Source: a bacterium (GTDB lineage: Bacteria > 4484-113 > JAFGCY01). Taken from it: a DNA stretch of 64,000 nt. Positions 1 to 8,988 of the stretch are shown here, one piece after another; the first letter of the stretch is position 1, and each line of letters begins with the position of its first letter. Under the pieces are notes generated by a model that ran no database searches, was not told the origin of the DNA, and saw nothing but the letters and a program-made list of their open reading frames with translations. A program made the translations under genes and the position numbers. The stretch is from positions 1 to 64,000 of the forward strand of contig JAFGCY010000096.1 of NCBI GenBank assembly GCA_016932385.1. Direction: 5' to 3'.

Positions 1-111
1 ATCGATTGCCGTCAGCGGCCGGATCAACAGCTCGTACTTCGGGCGGCTTAACTGCTCCGCCAGCTGCTCTTTGATCACCCGTAATATATCTGCCGCGCTG
101 CTTACCTGCAT
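1..111 (-). CDS. dnaA: DnaA N-terminal fragment (cut by window edge)
   Basis: From an ATG at 111 the leftward frame stays open to the edge and encodes 37 residues, including VIKEQLAEQLSRPKYELLI and then RPL. A short helix followed by (S)xPxYExxIRPL is the usual pattern of domain I of DnaA, the initiator that melts the origin and recruits helicase. The AAA+ and DNA-binding domains lie outside the window, so the call rests on 37 residues plus context: the region just upstream carries several DnaA-box-like 9-mers, as is common for dnaA-linked origins. No clear Shine-Dalgarno precedes this ATG, and an in-frame GTG lies 12 codons further in. Confidence 0.6.
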   Translation of the reverse strand, partial: MQVSSAADILRVIKEQLAEQLSRPKYELLIRPLTAID

Positions 112-556
112 TAAAGGTTCAGTCCCTAACCGTTCTTCCTACCAGGACTGCCTTCCTCCCTCTGAAGTTCGCCTTTCCTTCTCGGTGCAATACAGTTTAT
201 CAACACTGTTAAACAGCTATCAACAACCACTTGTGATAGCCAACATTTTATCAACTGAACGCTAACCGGATTATTAGCTCCCTCGAATTCCAACAGGGCG
301 ATTAAAGCGGTTATCCACCGTTAATCCCCGATTACTAAATAATCCGACCTTACCTCTATTGCACGCATCTCGCCTTAAGAGCCGTTAGCATAGCAAACGA
401 AACAGCTGCTGGCAAGATGTTTGGCCAGACTTCCGGAATCTGTCCTATTCACGATCACAAGTCCGGCGATTTGTCAAGGCCTCTAACCATCTGACTTGCA
501 GTACTGAATTTGGGTTGCAGAGCGTCCGATACTCAAGTTGGTTGAGTTCTGGTAGT
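112..556. other. Candidate origin of replication (oriC) next to dnaA
   Basis: This 445-bp stretch has no convincing gene. On the + strand it carries four 9-mers close to the DnaA box TTATCCACA: TTATCAACA (197-205), CTATCAACA (217-225), TTATCAACT (248-256) and TTATCCACC (311-319). All have the same orientation and lie within about 125 bp. The part around 190-360 is richer in A/T than the surroundings. With dnaA on one side and the first rightward gene on the other, this is a typical place for oriC. I did not find an exact consensus box or an obvious AT-rich unwinding element. GC skew could not be computed. Confidence 0.5.
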
Positions 557-1303
557 ATGAATTTAATGGACAATCTAGCGAAAACGGCAGGCGGCTTGCT
601 CAGCCCTCGCGACTTGAGCGCTGAGGAACAGGAGAAGAAACGGCGGCTGATCGAGGCCGGCGAAGAAGCCTTTGACGCCGAGGACTACATGCGAGCACTG
701 GATTGTTTCCATCGAGCATCGATTCTCGACAGCTCGGACGGCGCGGTCTGGTGCACGCTGGCGATGGCCTACGCCAATCTGGATATGCCCCGCGAAGCCT
801 GGCGTTCATACAAGTTGGCTTTATTGGCGGATCCGGATGATGGCGAGACGCTGTGGTATGCCGCGGAGTTCCTGTTCAACATCGAGGATTTCTCGATCTC
901 CCGCGTGTTCCTGGAGCGCTACATTGCGATGGAAGGCGACGTTCGCAAACAGAGTGAGGCCCAGGAACTGCTCAAGGAAGTTCTCCGCCAAATCGGCGAC
1001 GATGACGAGATCCGCGAACGTCCACGCTACACCGGTTCGGATGATCCAGAGATCTTCGAAGATGATGACGAGGAGGACCTCGACGGTTTCGAGCTCGAAG
1101 ACGAGTTCGGCGAATCGGACAGCGACGATGAGGACCTAGACGACCTGTTCGATGCCCCTCTCGATGAGGACCACGAGTTCCAGGCCAACTTGAACCTTGA
1201 GCTGACAGGCATGCGCTCCAAATGCTCGAAGTGTTCAGTCGCGCTGCCACTCGATGCACCCTACTGCTATAACTGTCTGGCGCCGCATATTTATGGGAGC
1301 TGA
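557..1303 (+). CDS. TPR protein with acidic linker and C-terminal zinc ribbon
   Basis: About 248 residues, predicted cytoplasmic. Residues ~30-130 form helical repeats of TPR type (AFDAEDYMRALDCFHRASIL, then AMAYANLDMPREAWRSYKLA). Residues ~160-215 are a strongly acidic Asp/Glu linker. The C-terminus has two CxxC pairs (CSKCS... and CYNC) that could bind zinc. TPR units usually hold protein partners; no enzymatic motif is seen. The start is uncertain: ATG 557 is used here, but ATG 566 lies 7 nt after an extended -10-like TGGTAGTAT (550-558) and would give a leaderless mRNA. It is followed after 6 bp by a lipoprotein gene, probably in one operon. Confidence 0.75.
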   Translation: MNLMDNLAKTAGGLLSPRDLSAEEQEKKRRLIEAGEEAFDAEDYMRALDCFHRASILDSSDGAVWCTLAMAYANLDMPREAWRSYKLALLADPDDGETLWYAAEFLFNIEDFSISRVFLERYIAMEGDVRKQSEAQELLKEVLRQIGDDDEIRERPRYTGSDDPEIFEDDDEEDLDGFELEDEFGESDSDDEDLDDLFDAPLDEDHEFQANLNLELTGMRSKCSKCSVALPLDAPYCYNCLAPHIYGS

Positions 1304-1309
1304 TTAACC

Positions 1310-2065
1310 ATGAGATTCTGCTTGTTCGCGCTCTTATTGTTGAGCTGGCTGATTGCCAGCTGCGACCTGCTGTTCAGCTCCCAAGAACACATCGACCGCA
1401 CGCTCTGGCCGTTGCAGTCCGCGATCGAAGCTGAGCTCGGCCTGGCTGTCGATGCCGAAACCGATGGCCACGGGGACACCCCGGCGGGCTTGGTCGATCA
1501 CAGCTCCGAACCAACTGTTCCTCCGCCGGCCGCCCAGCCCACGCCCGAAACCGCCGCGGAACCAGGTAACGCGCCAGAGAGCGCGCCCGAGGATTCAGCC
1601 CCGGCTGTTGAGGAAACTGCCGAGTCGACCGTCCTTCCGCAAACCGCGCCCAATTCAGTCGCGGTCGTCTCCGTGGTCGACACGACATCGATTCCCACCG
1701 GTGAAGAGGAGCCCGATCCAGAATTGCTGGCGACGGCCCTCCGCCGTGAACGCGTCGTCCGCCAGGCCATCAACAACGCCCTGGTGGAAAACAAGCTGAT
1801 CAACGTCGTTCAACCGGACGAAGCCAATACAGAGTTGGCGCGCGCGGAAATCATCGCCAAGAATTCCGCCGCGTTAAGTACACCGCTGGCCGCCGAGATC
1901 GGCCAGGGAATCGGGGCCGCGGTGATCGTCTGCGCCCTGATCGACAAGCAAGGTGCCGAGGTGAATATCGTCGCCCAGCTGACCGTCAACGGCAAGCTGA
2001 TCTACCAGGACACGATCAAGGACTGGGAGATCGTTACGGCGGAGGAAGCCACCACAGAGGAATAG
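1310..2065 (+). CDS. Lipoprotein with LpoB/CsgG-like C-terminal region
   Basis: 251 residues. The N-terminus is a lipoprotein signal: a hydrophobic stretch with lipobox IAS before Cys18. Residues ~45-140 are a Pro/Ala/Glu/Thr-rich linker of low complexity. The C-terminal ~110 residues (from about residue 145) look folded, with a pattern of helix, 'NKLINVV' strand and 'IGQGIGAAVIVCALI' strand that recalls LpoB/CsgG-type outer-membrane lipoproteins. That resemblance is weak and is inference only. It probably shares a transcript with the upstream TPR gene (6-bp gap). The gene ends 3 bp before the convergent dtd stop codon. Confidence 0.65.
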   Translation: MRFCLFALLLLSWLIASCDLLFSSQEHIDRTLWPLQSAIEAELGLAVDAETDGHGDTPAGLVDHSSEPTVPPPAAQPTPETAAEPGNAPESAPEDSAPAVEETAESTVLPQTAPNSVAVVSVVDTTSIPTGEEEPDPELLATALRRERVVRQAINNALVENKLINVVQPDEANTELARAEIIAKNSAALSTPLAAEIGQGIGAAVIVCALIDKQGAEVNIVAQLTVNGKLIYQDTIKDWEIVTAEEATTEE

Positions 2066-2068
2066 GCT

Positions 2069-2524
2069 TTATCTCTTCTTCCTGGCGCGGCTGTCCAGCT
2101 GAATCGTGACCGGTCCTTCGTTGACGATCTCGACACGCATCCTGGCGCCAAACCGGCCGACACCGACCTTAATCCCCTGCCCCTGCAAGGCCGCGACCAG
2201 CTTCTCCAGCAAGCCCTCGGCCTCCGCGGGTTCCAATGCCGCGGTAAAGGATGGCCGGGTGCCGGAAGTAGTGTCGGCTGCCAGCGTGAACTGCGAAACG
2301 ATCAGCAGCTCGCCCCCGACATCGATCACGTTGCGGTTCATCTTGCCGGCAGCATCGTGGAAGACGCGCAGGGTCGCCAGCTTCCGTGCCATGAACTCGA
2401 CATCCGAAGCATCATCTCCCGCCAGCGCGCCCACGAACACACACAGCCCGTGGCCGATACAGCCGACGACCTGATCCTCCACGGTCACGCTGGCACTGCT
2501 GACGCGTTGGACCACCGCCCGCAT
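2069..2524 (-). CDS. dtd: D-aminoacyl-tRNA deacylase
   Basis: 151 residues, the normal length for DTD. The enzyme cleaves D-amino acids (and glycine from mischarged tRNA-Ala) off tRNA, a proofreading step in the cytoplasm. The start MRAVVQRVSSASVTVE is typical of the family. The catalytic loop SQFTLAADTTSGTRPSF and the Gly-cisPro motif in NEGPVTI are both present. The ATG at 2524 overlaps the rel stop codon by one base (TAATG), so translation is probably coupled. The rel-dtd pairing is common in bacteria. Earlier in-frame starts inside rel would add about 30 residues with no family similarity. Confidence 0.95.
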   Translation of the reverse strand: MRAVVQRVSSASVTVEDQVVGCIGHGLCVFVGALAGDDASDVEFMARKLATLRVFHDAAGKMNRNVIDVGGELLIVSQFTLAADTTSGTRPSFTAALEPAEAEGLLEKLVAALQGQGIKVGVGRFGARMRVEIVNEGPVTIQLDSRARKKR

Positions 2525-4836
2525 TACCCCCCCTTGCCATCCTTGCCGGCGGCGTTCTTGATCAGCCGCTTGGATTCGCGGACGTCCTGCAATGTCGCCA
2601 GTTCCGCCAGGCATTCCGCTAATTCGGCGTCGTCAGCCACCTCGACCACCAGCTGGAAGTGCGCATAGCGGTCCGATCCCAGCACCGTCGGCGCCATGGC
2701 GAATTCCGCGCCGCCCAGGTTGATATTGCGCGAGGACAATGTCCGCAGCACCTCGAACAGCAATCCGACGCGGTTTAGGCTGACGATCTCGATCCGCGCG
2801 GGATAGCGGATCTCGGAGTTGTCGATCTGCCAGGCTAATTCCAGCAACTCGCCGCTTTCCAGTTCGTCCTGCAGGATCGGGCAGGAAACCCGATGCACGT
2901 TGACGCGGCGCGTATCGCGGTCAAAGACGCCGTAGATTTTATCCCCGGGTACCGGCGTACAGCAGCGCATCAGCTCCGCCCGCCGGCGCAGCGGCTGGCC
3001 GCCCGCCTGGCGGACGTTCAAATCGGAAGCCAGCCCGATTAACGCGATCTCGGTGCCGTTTTGCGGGTCTTGCACCGCCGCCAGTTCTTCCTGGCGCTCC
3101 ACGCGCGACAGGTGGATTTCCTTGAGCTCGTCGACGATCTGATTGCACTGGAAGTAGCCCAAGGCCACCTTTTCGTATAACTCGTCGATACTGCGCACCG
3201 GCATCCGCCGCAACAGCTGCGCCAGCTTCTCGTTGGCCATCAGGTTCAGCGGATAGAGCCCCTCGCGTACGATGTACTGCCGCAGCACCGCCTGGCCGGC
3301 GGCGATGCGCTCGTTGCGTGAACGCTGCTTGTAATAACGCCGCAGCTTGAGCAGGCTTTTCGACGACTTGACCATCGCCAGCCAGCCGGGTTGTGGTTCC
3401 GCGTCGCCGTCGCGACCCTTGATCACTTCCACCATGTCGCCGTTTTGCAGCGCGTAGTCCAGCGGGACGACAGAACCGTTGACTTTGGCCTGGCGGATGG
3501 CATGGCCCAGATTGGTATGGATGTAGTAGGCGAAATCGATCGGGGTGGAGCCGGCCGGCAGGCTGACCACCTCGCCCATCGGCGACAGCACGAGGACCTG
3601 GCTGGCCAGGAACTCCTCGCGCGTCCGGGCGATGAATTCCTGGCTGCCGACGCGCTCGCGTGACAGGTCGCGGATAAAGTCCACCCAGGCCCGGTCCTTA
3701 ATGACATGCTCGGTCGGGCTGGAACTTTCTTTGTACCGCCAGTGCGAGGCAATGCCCTTGGTGGCGGAGTAGTCCATCTCCACAGTCCTGATCTGGCACT
3801 CCACGCGCATGCCTTCGTCCGAGATAACGGTCGTGTGCAGCGTCTGGTAGCCGTTGTCCTTGGGGCTGGCGATAAAGTCACGGAAGCGGTCGAAAACCGG
3901 ACGATAATGCTGGTGAATGATACCGAGCGCCTGATAGCAGTCCAGCGCACTGCCGTGAATGATCACGCGGATGGCCAGCAGGTCGGAGATCGACTTCTGA
4001 ATCTCGCTGGGCATCAGCTTCAACTTATTCATCTTGCGGAAAATGCTGAACAGGTGCTTGCGCCGGCCGTAAACGCGCTCAAGCATCAGTCCTTGCGCTT
4101 GCAGCATCTCCTGCACGCTCTCGATCATTTGCTCGATCTGGCGCTCGTACTGCTGGAAGACTGGCTGCATGGTCTGATGGAGTTCCTTGAACTCCCGGGG
4201 GTACAAGTACTGAAAGACCAGTTCCTCGAGTTCGGTGACCATCTGGCCCAAACCCAGCCGGCGGGCGATCGGGATGTAAAACTCCAGCGTTTCCAGGCTG
4301 ATCCGTTGTTGCTTATGCTCGGCCATCGCCTCCAGCGTCTGCATGTTGTGCAACCGGTCAGCCAGCTTGATTACGATCACCCGCGTGTCCCGCGTCATCG
4401 CGACGAACAGCTTCTGCAGGTTGCGGGCCTGCTCACTGGCCTTGTCGCGCCCGGTAAACCGCGCTAGAAAGTCGATCTTGGTAATCTTGGTCAGGCTGTC
4501 GACCATCGTCGCCACATTGTGGCCGAACAGCTGGCGGATCTGGTGCAGCCGGACAATCGTGTCTTCTACCGTATCGTGCAATAGCGCGCAGATCACGGAA
4601 TCCTCGTCCATGTTCAGATCGACGCAGATTTCCGCAACTTCCAACGGATGCATGATGTAAGGGGTGCCGTCCTTGCGAATCTGGCCTTCATGCGCTGCCA
4701 GGGATAGCTCAAATGCCTGGCGCAGCCGGTTTTCGTCGATCCGCGGATGGATCCGCCGCAGCTCGTCGCACATTACGGCGAACAGCAAATCCGCCTCGGC
4801 GTAGTTACGAGAAGTCGGCTGTTGCTTGCGTGGCAT
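2524..4836 (-). CDS. rel: Bifunctional (p)ppGpp synthetase/hydrolase (RelA/SpoT homolog)
   Basis: 770 residues with the full RSH layout. The HD hydrolase domain covers about residues 45-200 (HD dyad in ALLHDTVEDT, H87/D88). The synthetase domain is at ~240-370 (GRRKHLFSIFRKM and SPKDNGYQTLHTTV), the TGS domain at ~400-465 (VLVLSPMGEVVSLPAGSTP) and the ACT domain at the C-terminus (NRVGLLFEVLRTLSSRNINL). Because the HD motif is intact, it should both make and degrade the stringent-response alarmone. It lies between recJ (1 bp upstream) and dtd (1-base overlap) in a leftward run that starts at secD. No second RSH or small alarmone synthetase is seen in this window. Confidence 0.95.
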   Translation of the reverse strand: MPRKQQPTSRNYAEADLLFAVMCDELRRIHPRIDENRLRQAFELSLAAHEGQIRKDGTPYIMHPLEVAEICVDLNMDEDSVICALLHDTVEDTIVRLHQIRQLFGHNVATMVDSLTKITKIDFLARFTGRDKASEQARNLQKLFVAMTRDTRVIVIKLADRLHNMQTLEAMAEHKQQRISLETLEFYIPIARRLGLGQMVTELEELVFQYLYPREFKELHQTMQPVFQQYERQIEQMIESVQEMLQAQGLMLERVYGRRKHLFSIFRKMNKLKLMPSEIQKSISDLLAIRVIIHGSALDCYQALGIIHQHYRPVFDRFRDFIASPKDNGYQTLHTTVISDEGMRVECQIRTVEMDYSATKGIASHWRYKESSSPTEHVIKDRAWVDFIRDLSRERVGSQEFIARTREEFLASQVLVLSPMGEVVSLPAGSTPIDFAYYIHTNLGHAIRQAKVNGSVVPLDYALQNGDMVEVIKGRDGDAEPQPGWLAMVKSSKSLLKLRRYYKQRSRNERIAAGQAVLRQYIVREGLYPLNLMANEKLAQLLRRMPVRSIDELYEKVALGYFQCNQIVDELKEIHLSRVERQEELAAVQDPQNGTEIALIGLASDLNVRQAGGQPLRRRAELMRCCTPVPGDKIYGVFDRDTRRVNVHRVSCPILQDELESGELLELAWQIDNSEIRYPARIEIVSLNRVGLLFEVLRTLSSRNINLGGAEFAMAPTVLGSDRYAHFQLVVEVADDAELAECLAELATLQDVRESKRLIKNAAGKDGKGG

Positions 4837-4837
4837 T

Positions 4838-6472
4838 TCAGTCCGCTAATCCAATTAACCTTAGCATAATAGTCTGCCGGTTATTGTAATTATCCGGATC
4901 AAACTCCACGATGGGACTGACCGATGCTCCCACTTCCAACCGCCTAAACAGGTGGCTTTGATTAAACCCGACGACCCGGGCCTGGCGGACGCCGTCGGTA
5001 ACTTGCAGATTCAGATGGGTTTTGTCGCGCCCCATGTAACCCACGCGTGAGATGCGCACCCCGCTGAGTACGGCCCGGGGAGGATCGTAGTCCTGCCCGA
5101 AAGGTGCCAACCGCCATAAGTCGGCCTCAAAGGCGGCTGAGATCTCGCCCAGTTCGACCTGCTCGGTTGCCGAGACCACCTGAGTCTGGATCCGGCCGGC
5201 CTGCGCCACTGCGGCAGCCCAGGCTGCCTGGAATTCGCCCCAACGCGGCTTTGCCACTTTGATCCCCGCCGCCTGGGCATGGCCGCCGAAGGTGTGCAGT
5301 TGATCCTGACAACTCCGTAACGCCTGCATCACATCCACATCGGTTGCCCGGATACTGCCTGTAATCAGGCCACGTTCGCCTGGCGCATCGGTGCAAACGG
5401 CCACGGCTTTGTTGGTCAGTTCCGCCGCGCGGGCAGCCACGATCCCCAGGACCCCAGGATGCCAGTCGGCGTCGTACAGCGCCAAGCCGGCGGCCTGCTG
5501 CTGGCTTTCCGCCTGGATGATCGCCGCACGGGTAATCAAGTCCGTGGTTTGCTTGCGTTCATCGTTGAGCTGGGCCATCAGGGCGGCCAGTTGCCCGGCG
5601 CGCTCCCGGCTATCCGCAGCCAGCAGATCGAAGGCGATCTTGGCTGTTTTCATCCGTCCCGCGGCATTCAGCAGCGGGACAATACTGAAGGCCGCCTGGC
5701 GACCGGTCAGCCTCGTCAATCCGTGCAGCCCGCTGATGCGCAACAGCGCCGCCAAGCCGTAGTTCAGCGTCTCGGGCAGCGCCGCCAGCGCATGGTGGGC
5801 CAGGATCCAGTTCTGGGGAACCAGGGGCACGACATCGGCGATTGTCGCCAAGCCCGCCAGCTCTGTTTCATCCGGTTCGGGCGCTTGCGCCGCTGTCATC
5901 TCGCAACGCAGTCGCCTGAGCAGATGGTAAACGAGCCCGGCGGCGCACAACGGCGGCAGCCGCTGGTCCAGGTGCGAGTTCACAATCGGGGCGGGCGGCA
6001 GCTCGGTGCCACAGGTGTGATGGTCCAACACCGCCACCTGCAATCCGTGATCGACGGCATACCTGATTTCTTCGAGGTTGGCGCTGCCACAATCGACGGT
6101 GATCAGTGTCTGATAGCCTTGCTCGATGGCTTGCCGGACGATCCCCATGTCCAGGCCGTATCCATGCTGCATCCGGCTGGGGATGAAGCTGTTGCCAGGC
6201 ACGTCATGCGCGCGGAGAAAGCGGTAGAGCAGCAGCGTCGCGACGACACCATCGACGTCGTAATCACCGTAAACCAGCGTTGCGCGCTGATCGGTGATCG
6301 CGGTCCGGATGATCCGGCTGGCTTCCGGCCAACCCCGGCAGTCTTCCGGTACCAGCAGGGTGTCGCCGCCGACGGCCTGGGCGAGTAGCTCGAGCCGTTT
6401 TTCCAGTCCGGCATCCGGCGGCAACAGCCTTCTCGTAAGTGGCGCGATCGAGTGGCGGTTGGCCGCGGACAC
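4838..6472 (-). CDS. recJ: Single-stranded-DNA-specific exonuclease RecJ
   Basis: 544 residues, near the length of bacterial RecJ. It digests single-stranded DNA 5' to 3' in recombination and repair, using a two-metal DHH active site. Visible motifs are YGDYDVDG (residues 68-75), VDCGSAN, the VLDHHTCG signature around residue 150, and the DHHA1 motif GGHAQAAGIKV at about 395. A C-terminal OB-like part follows. The start is GTG at 6472, 3 bp after the secF stop codon. It sits in the order secD-secF-recJ-rel-dtd, which recurs in many bacteria. Confidence 0.93.
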   Translation of the reverse strand: MSAANRHSIAPLTRRLLPPDAGLEKRLELLAQAVGGDTLLVPEDCRGWPEASRIIRTAITDQRATLVYGDYDVDGVVATLLLYRFLRAHDVPGNSFIPSRMQHGYGLDMGIVRQAIEQGYQTLITVDCGSANLEEIRYAVDHGLQVAVLDHHTCGTELPPAPIVNSHLDQRLPPLCAAGLVYHLLRRLRCEMTAAQAPEPDETELAGLATIADVVPLVPQNWILAHHALAALPETLNYGLAALLRISGLHGLTRLTGRQAAFSIVPLLNAAGRMKTAKIAFDLLAADSRERAGQLAALMAQLNDERKQTTDLITRAAIIQAESQQQAAGLALYDADWHPGVLGIVAARAAELTNKAVAVCTDAPGERGLITGSIRATDVDVMQALRSCQDQLHTFGGHAQAAGIKVAKPRWGEFQAAWAAAVAQAGRIQTQVVSATEQVELGEISAAFEADLWRLAPFGQDYDPPRAVLSGVRISRVGYMGRDKTHLNLQVTDGVRQARVVGFNQSHLFRRLEVGASVSPIVEFDPDNYNNRQTIMLRLIGLAD

Positions 6473-6475
6473 TGT

Positions 6476-7597
6476 TTACCGCCGGCGCTGCCTTTTGACA
6501 GCCTTCTTCTTCTTCAGCAGGTCCTGGGCATCGCTGACGATATCCGAAACGGCGGAGTCTTCCGCATCAGGCACGTCCAGTCTGATGGCGGCGGCGGAGC
6601 CACCTCCCTCAGCTTCGGCCTCGATCTTCATCTTACCGCCGGTGATCCACAGCATCAGCGGCGTCGCAATGAAGATTGAGGAGTAACCGCCGCTGATCAT
6701 GCCGATCAGCATCGCGGTCAGGAAGTCGCGGATGTTCTCGCCACCCAGGATCATCAGGGCTACGATCATGATGATGACGGTAATGACCGTATTCAACGAG
6801 CGCATCAGCGTCTGGTTGAGTGACAGGTTGCAGATTTGCGCCAGCGGGTGTTTGTCACCGTATTCACGGGCGTTTTCACGGATCCGGTCGAAAATAATGA
6901 TCGTGTCGTTGATTGAATAGCCGATGATGGTCAAGATGACCGCGATGAAGCTGTCCGAAACCTCGAGCTGCAACACCGAGGTGAAGCCCAGGGTGATCAG
7001 CACGTCGTGGATCAAGGCGGCGATCGCCGCCAGGCTCATCTGCCAACGGCCGAACCTCAGCAGGATATAGAGCATGATCAGCACGCAGCCGATGATCAGA
7101 GCCAACACGGCATTCTGGATCAACTCGGCCCCGACCGTCGGCCCCACGAAATCCTGCTCGATCGTTTCCGGGTTCATGCTGCCTTCGGTGGCGCTATAAC
7201 CACCGTAGGCGGTGCCCAGCTCTTCTTTCAATTCCGTCAGCCGGCGGGTTTTCGATCGCGAGATTTCACCTTCGGTCTCACCTTCGCCGGCCACACGCAT
7301 CCTGATCGTGATAATGTGCGGATCGGTTTGATCGACCTGGACAACGGCTTCCCCGTCGGCGTATTTGCTCACGATCGTCTTGACGTTCTGCCCATCAAAC
7401 TCGGCTTCTTCCAGCAGGCGCAGAATCAGCTTCTCGCCACCGGTGTAATGGATGCTCAGATTGAAGGCGGAACCCTGGTTCACCTTGTTGAGCACCATGA
7501 ACGCGATACCGATGGCAATGACGATCATGCTGATCGTCAGCCAGACGGGCGCTCTCTCGACATAGCGGAAATACTTACCTTCCCTCAGGACGTCCAT
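6476..7597 (-). CDS. secF: Protein translocase subunit SecF
   Basis: 373 residues, integral inner-membrane protein. With SecD it uses the proton gradient to help proteins finish crossing through SecYEG. One transmembrane segment near residues 15-35 is followed by a periplasmic domain and a cluster of five segments from about residue 165. SecF signatures include LVQNAV-like 'ELIQNAVLALIIGC', 'GYSINDTIIIFDRIREN' and 'LNQTLMRSLNT'. The C-terminal ~40 residues are a basic Lys/Arg-rich tail (KKKKAVKRQRRR). It starts 10 bp after secD and is probably co-transcribed with it. Confidence 0.95.
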   Translation of the reverse strand: MDVLREGKYFRYVERAPVWLTISMIVIAIGIAFMVLNKVNQGSAFNLSIHYTGGEKLILRLLEEAEFDGQNVKTIVSKYADGEAVVQVDQTDPHIITIRMRVAGEGETEGEISRSKTRRLTELKEELGTAYGGYSATEGSMNPETIEQDFVGPTVGAELIQNAVLALIIGCVLIMLYILLRFGRWQMSLAAIAALIHDVLITLGFTSVLQLEVSDSFIAVILTIIGYSINDTIIIFDRIRENAREYGDKHPLAQICNLSLNQTLMRSLNTVITVIIMIVALMILGGENIRDFLTAMLIGMISGGYSSIFIATPLMLWITGGKMKIEAEAEGGGSAAAIRLDVPDAEDSAVSDIVSDAQDLLKKKKAVKRQRRR

Positions 7598-7607
7598 CGT
7601 TTAACCT

Positions 7608-8882
7608 TTATGAATAGAGCTTGGGCTGGCGCACTGAACGAACCAGCAGCTCCATAATGTTACGAGTTACAAATACAGCCGAGAACATCGACAGCAAGAT
7701 ACCGATACTCAGTGTCACGGCGAATCCCTTCACCGGTCCCGTGCCGAAGAAATACAACACCGCCGCGGCGATCAATGTCGTGACGTTGCCATCCAAGATT
7801 GCCACCCAGGCCCGGGCAAACGCTGACTCCATCGCGGCCACCAGCGTCTTGCCCCAGCGCAGCTCTTCCTTTAATCGCTCGAAGATGATGATGTTTCCGT
7901 CGATCGCCATACCGATCGACAGCAGGAAACCGGCGATGCCCGGCAGCGTCAGCGTGGCGTTGATCAGGCTGAAGTAGCCCATGACCAGCACAACGTACAA
8001 AGACAGTGCCACCGCCGCTACGACACCGGACAAGCGATAAAACACCAGCATGTAGATCAGCACGATAATGAAGCCGACCAAGCCCGCGATATAGCTTTTA
8101 TTGATGCTCTGCTGGCCCAGGGTCGGACCGACGACGGAACTGGACAGCGCCGTCAGCGGAACCGGCAAGGCACCGGCGTTGAGCTGGCGCGTGATCTTAT
8201 CAACCTCTTCAATCGTGAACTGGCCTTCGATAATACCTTTGCCACCCCAGATCGGACCGTTGATGACCGGGCTGGTCAACACCACGCCGTCCAGCAGGAT
8301 CGTCAGATACTTGTGGACGTGATTGTTCGTGAAACTGCCAAACGCGTTCGCTGCTTCCGGCTTGAACTCAAATCCGATTGTCGGCCGGTTATTGGGGAAC
8401 AACGTATAAGCGCTTTTCAGATCGGCACCGGTCAGGATCGTCACGTATTTCGCGTACTCTTCCTTGCGCTCCTTGGTGCCTTCGATATTGAAGTTGTCAC
8501 CGGCTTCGAACGAATCGTCCCCCGTATTGACGAACTCCAACAGCGCCGTCTCGCCGATGATTTCCAGAATCGCATCCGGGTTCCTTTCGCCCGGCACCTG
8601 CAGCAGGATCCGGTCCACGCCGACCTGGGTCAGCGAGATCTCCTTGGTGCCTTGCGGGTCGACACGGTTGCGCACCACGTATTGCACGCCGCGCATCTGG
8701 TCATCGGTCGGCTGCTGCCCGTTCTCGGGTTCTGCCCGCAGCAGGACTTCGACGCCACCGCGCAGATCCAATCCCAACGTGACAATTGGCGCGTGTAAAT
8801 TCAGCGACCGGTATAGCGGATTTATCAAGGCCACCACGATAACGATCGCGATAATTATCCAGTTCCAAGCTCGACGGCTCAT
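7608..8882 (-). CDS. secD: Protein translocase subunit SecD
   Basis: 424 residues, on the short side for SecD. An N-terminal membrane segment (residues 7-25) precedes the periplasmic P1 region with the family motif LGLDLRGGVEVLL. Six membrane segments follow from about residue 245 (VGFIIVLIYMLVFY, 'GMAIDGNIIIFERLKEEL', 'NVTTLIAAAVLYFFGTGPVKGFAVTL'). It acts with SecF in protein export. A Shine-Dalgarno (TAGGAG) lies 8-9 nt upstream of the ATG, and an extended -10 element lies about 45 bp upstream, so this is probably the first gene of the secD-secF-recJ-rel-dtd operon. Confidence 0.95.
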   Translation of the reverse strand: MSRRAWNWIIIAIVIVVALINPLYRSLNLHAPIVTLGLDLRGGVEVLLRAEPENGQQPTDDQMRGVQYVVRNRVDPQGTKEISLTQVGVDRILLQVPGERNPDAILEIIGETALLEFVNTGDDSFEAGDNFNIEGTKERKEEYAKYVTILTGADLKSAYTLFPNNRPTIGFEFKPEAANAFGSFTNNHVHKYLTILLDGVVLTSPVINGPIWGGKGIIEGQFTIEEVDKITRQLNAGALPVPLTALSSSVVGPTLGQQSINKSYIAGLVGFIIVLIYMLVFYRLSGVVAAVALSLYVVLVMGYFSLINATLTLPGIAGFLLSIGMAIDGNIIIFERLKEELRWGKTLVAAMESAFARAWVAILDGNVTTLIAAAVLYFFGTGPVKGFAVTLSIGILLSMFSAVFVTRNIMELLVRSVRQPKLYS

Positions 8883-8923
8883 CTGTTTATGCTCCTAAAA
8901 GGGCCGGCAAAAGTCGAACGGGT

Positions 8924-8932
8924 ATTCTAGCA
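8924..8932 (-). promoter_or_regulatory. Extended -10 promoter of the secD operon
   Basis: On the minus strand TGCTAGAAT occupies 8932-8924, an extended -10 (TG-N-TAGAAT). 17 nt upstream lies TTGCAC (8952-8947), a weak -35. The same 9-mer TGCTAGAAT occurs upstream of two other transcription units here (40953 and 49949). Confidence 0.5.
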
Positions 8933-8988
8933 CCGGTGAAGTACACGTGCAACAAACATTCAAATATCCGAACAGAGCTGGTTGGTCG

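Noticed and set aside
71-265. Small open frame in the origin region
   Set aside because: It overlaps the dnaA start and the DnaA-box-like sites, uses rare codons for this genome and shows no domain.
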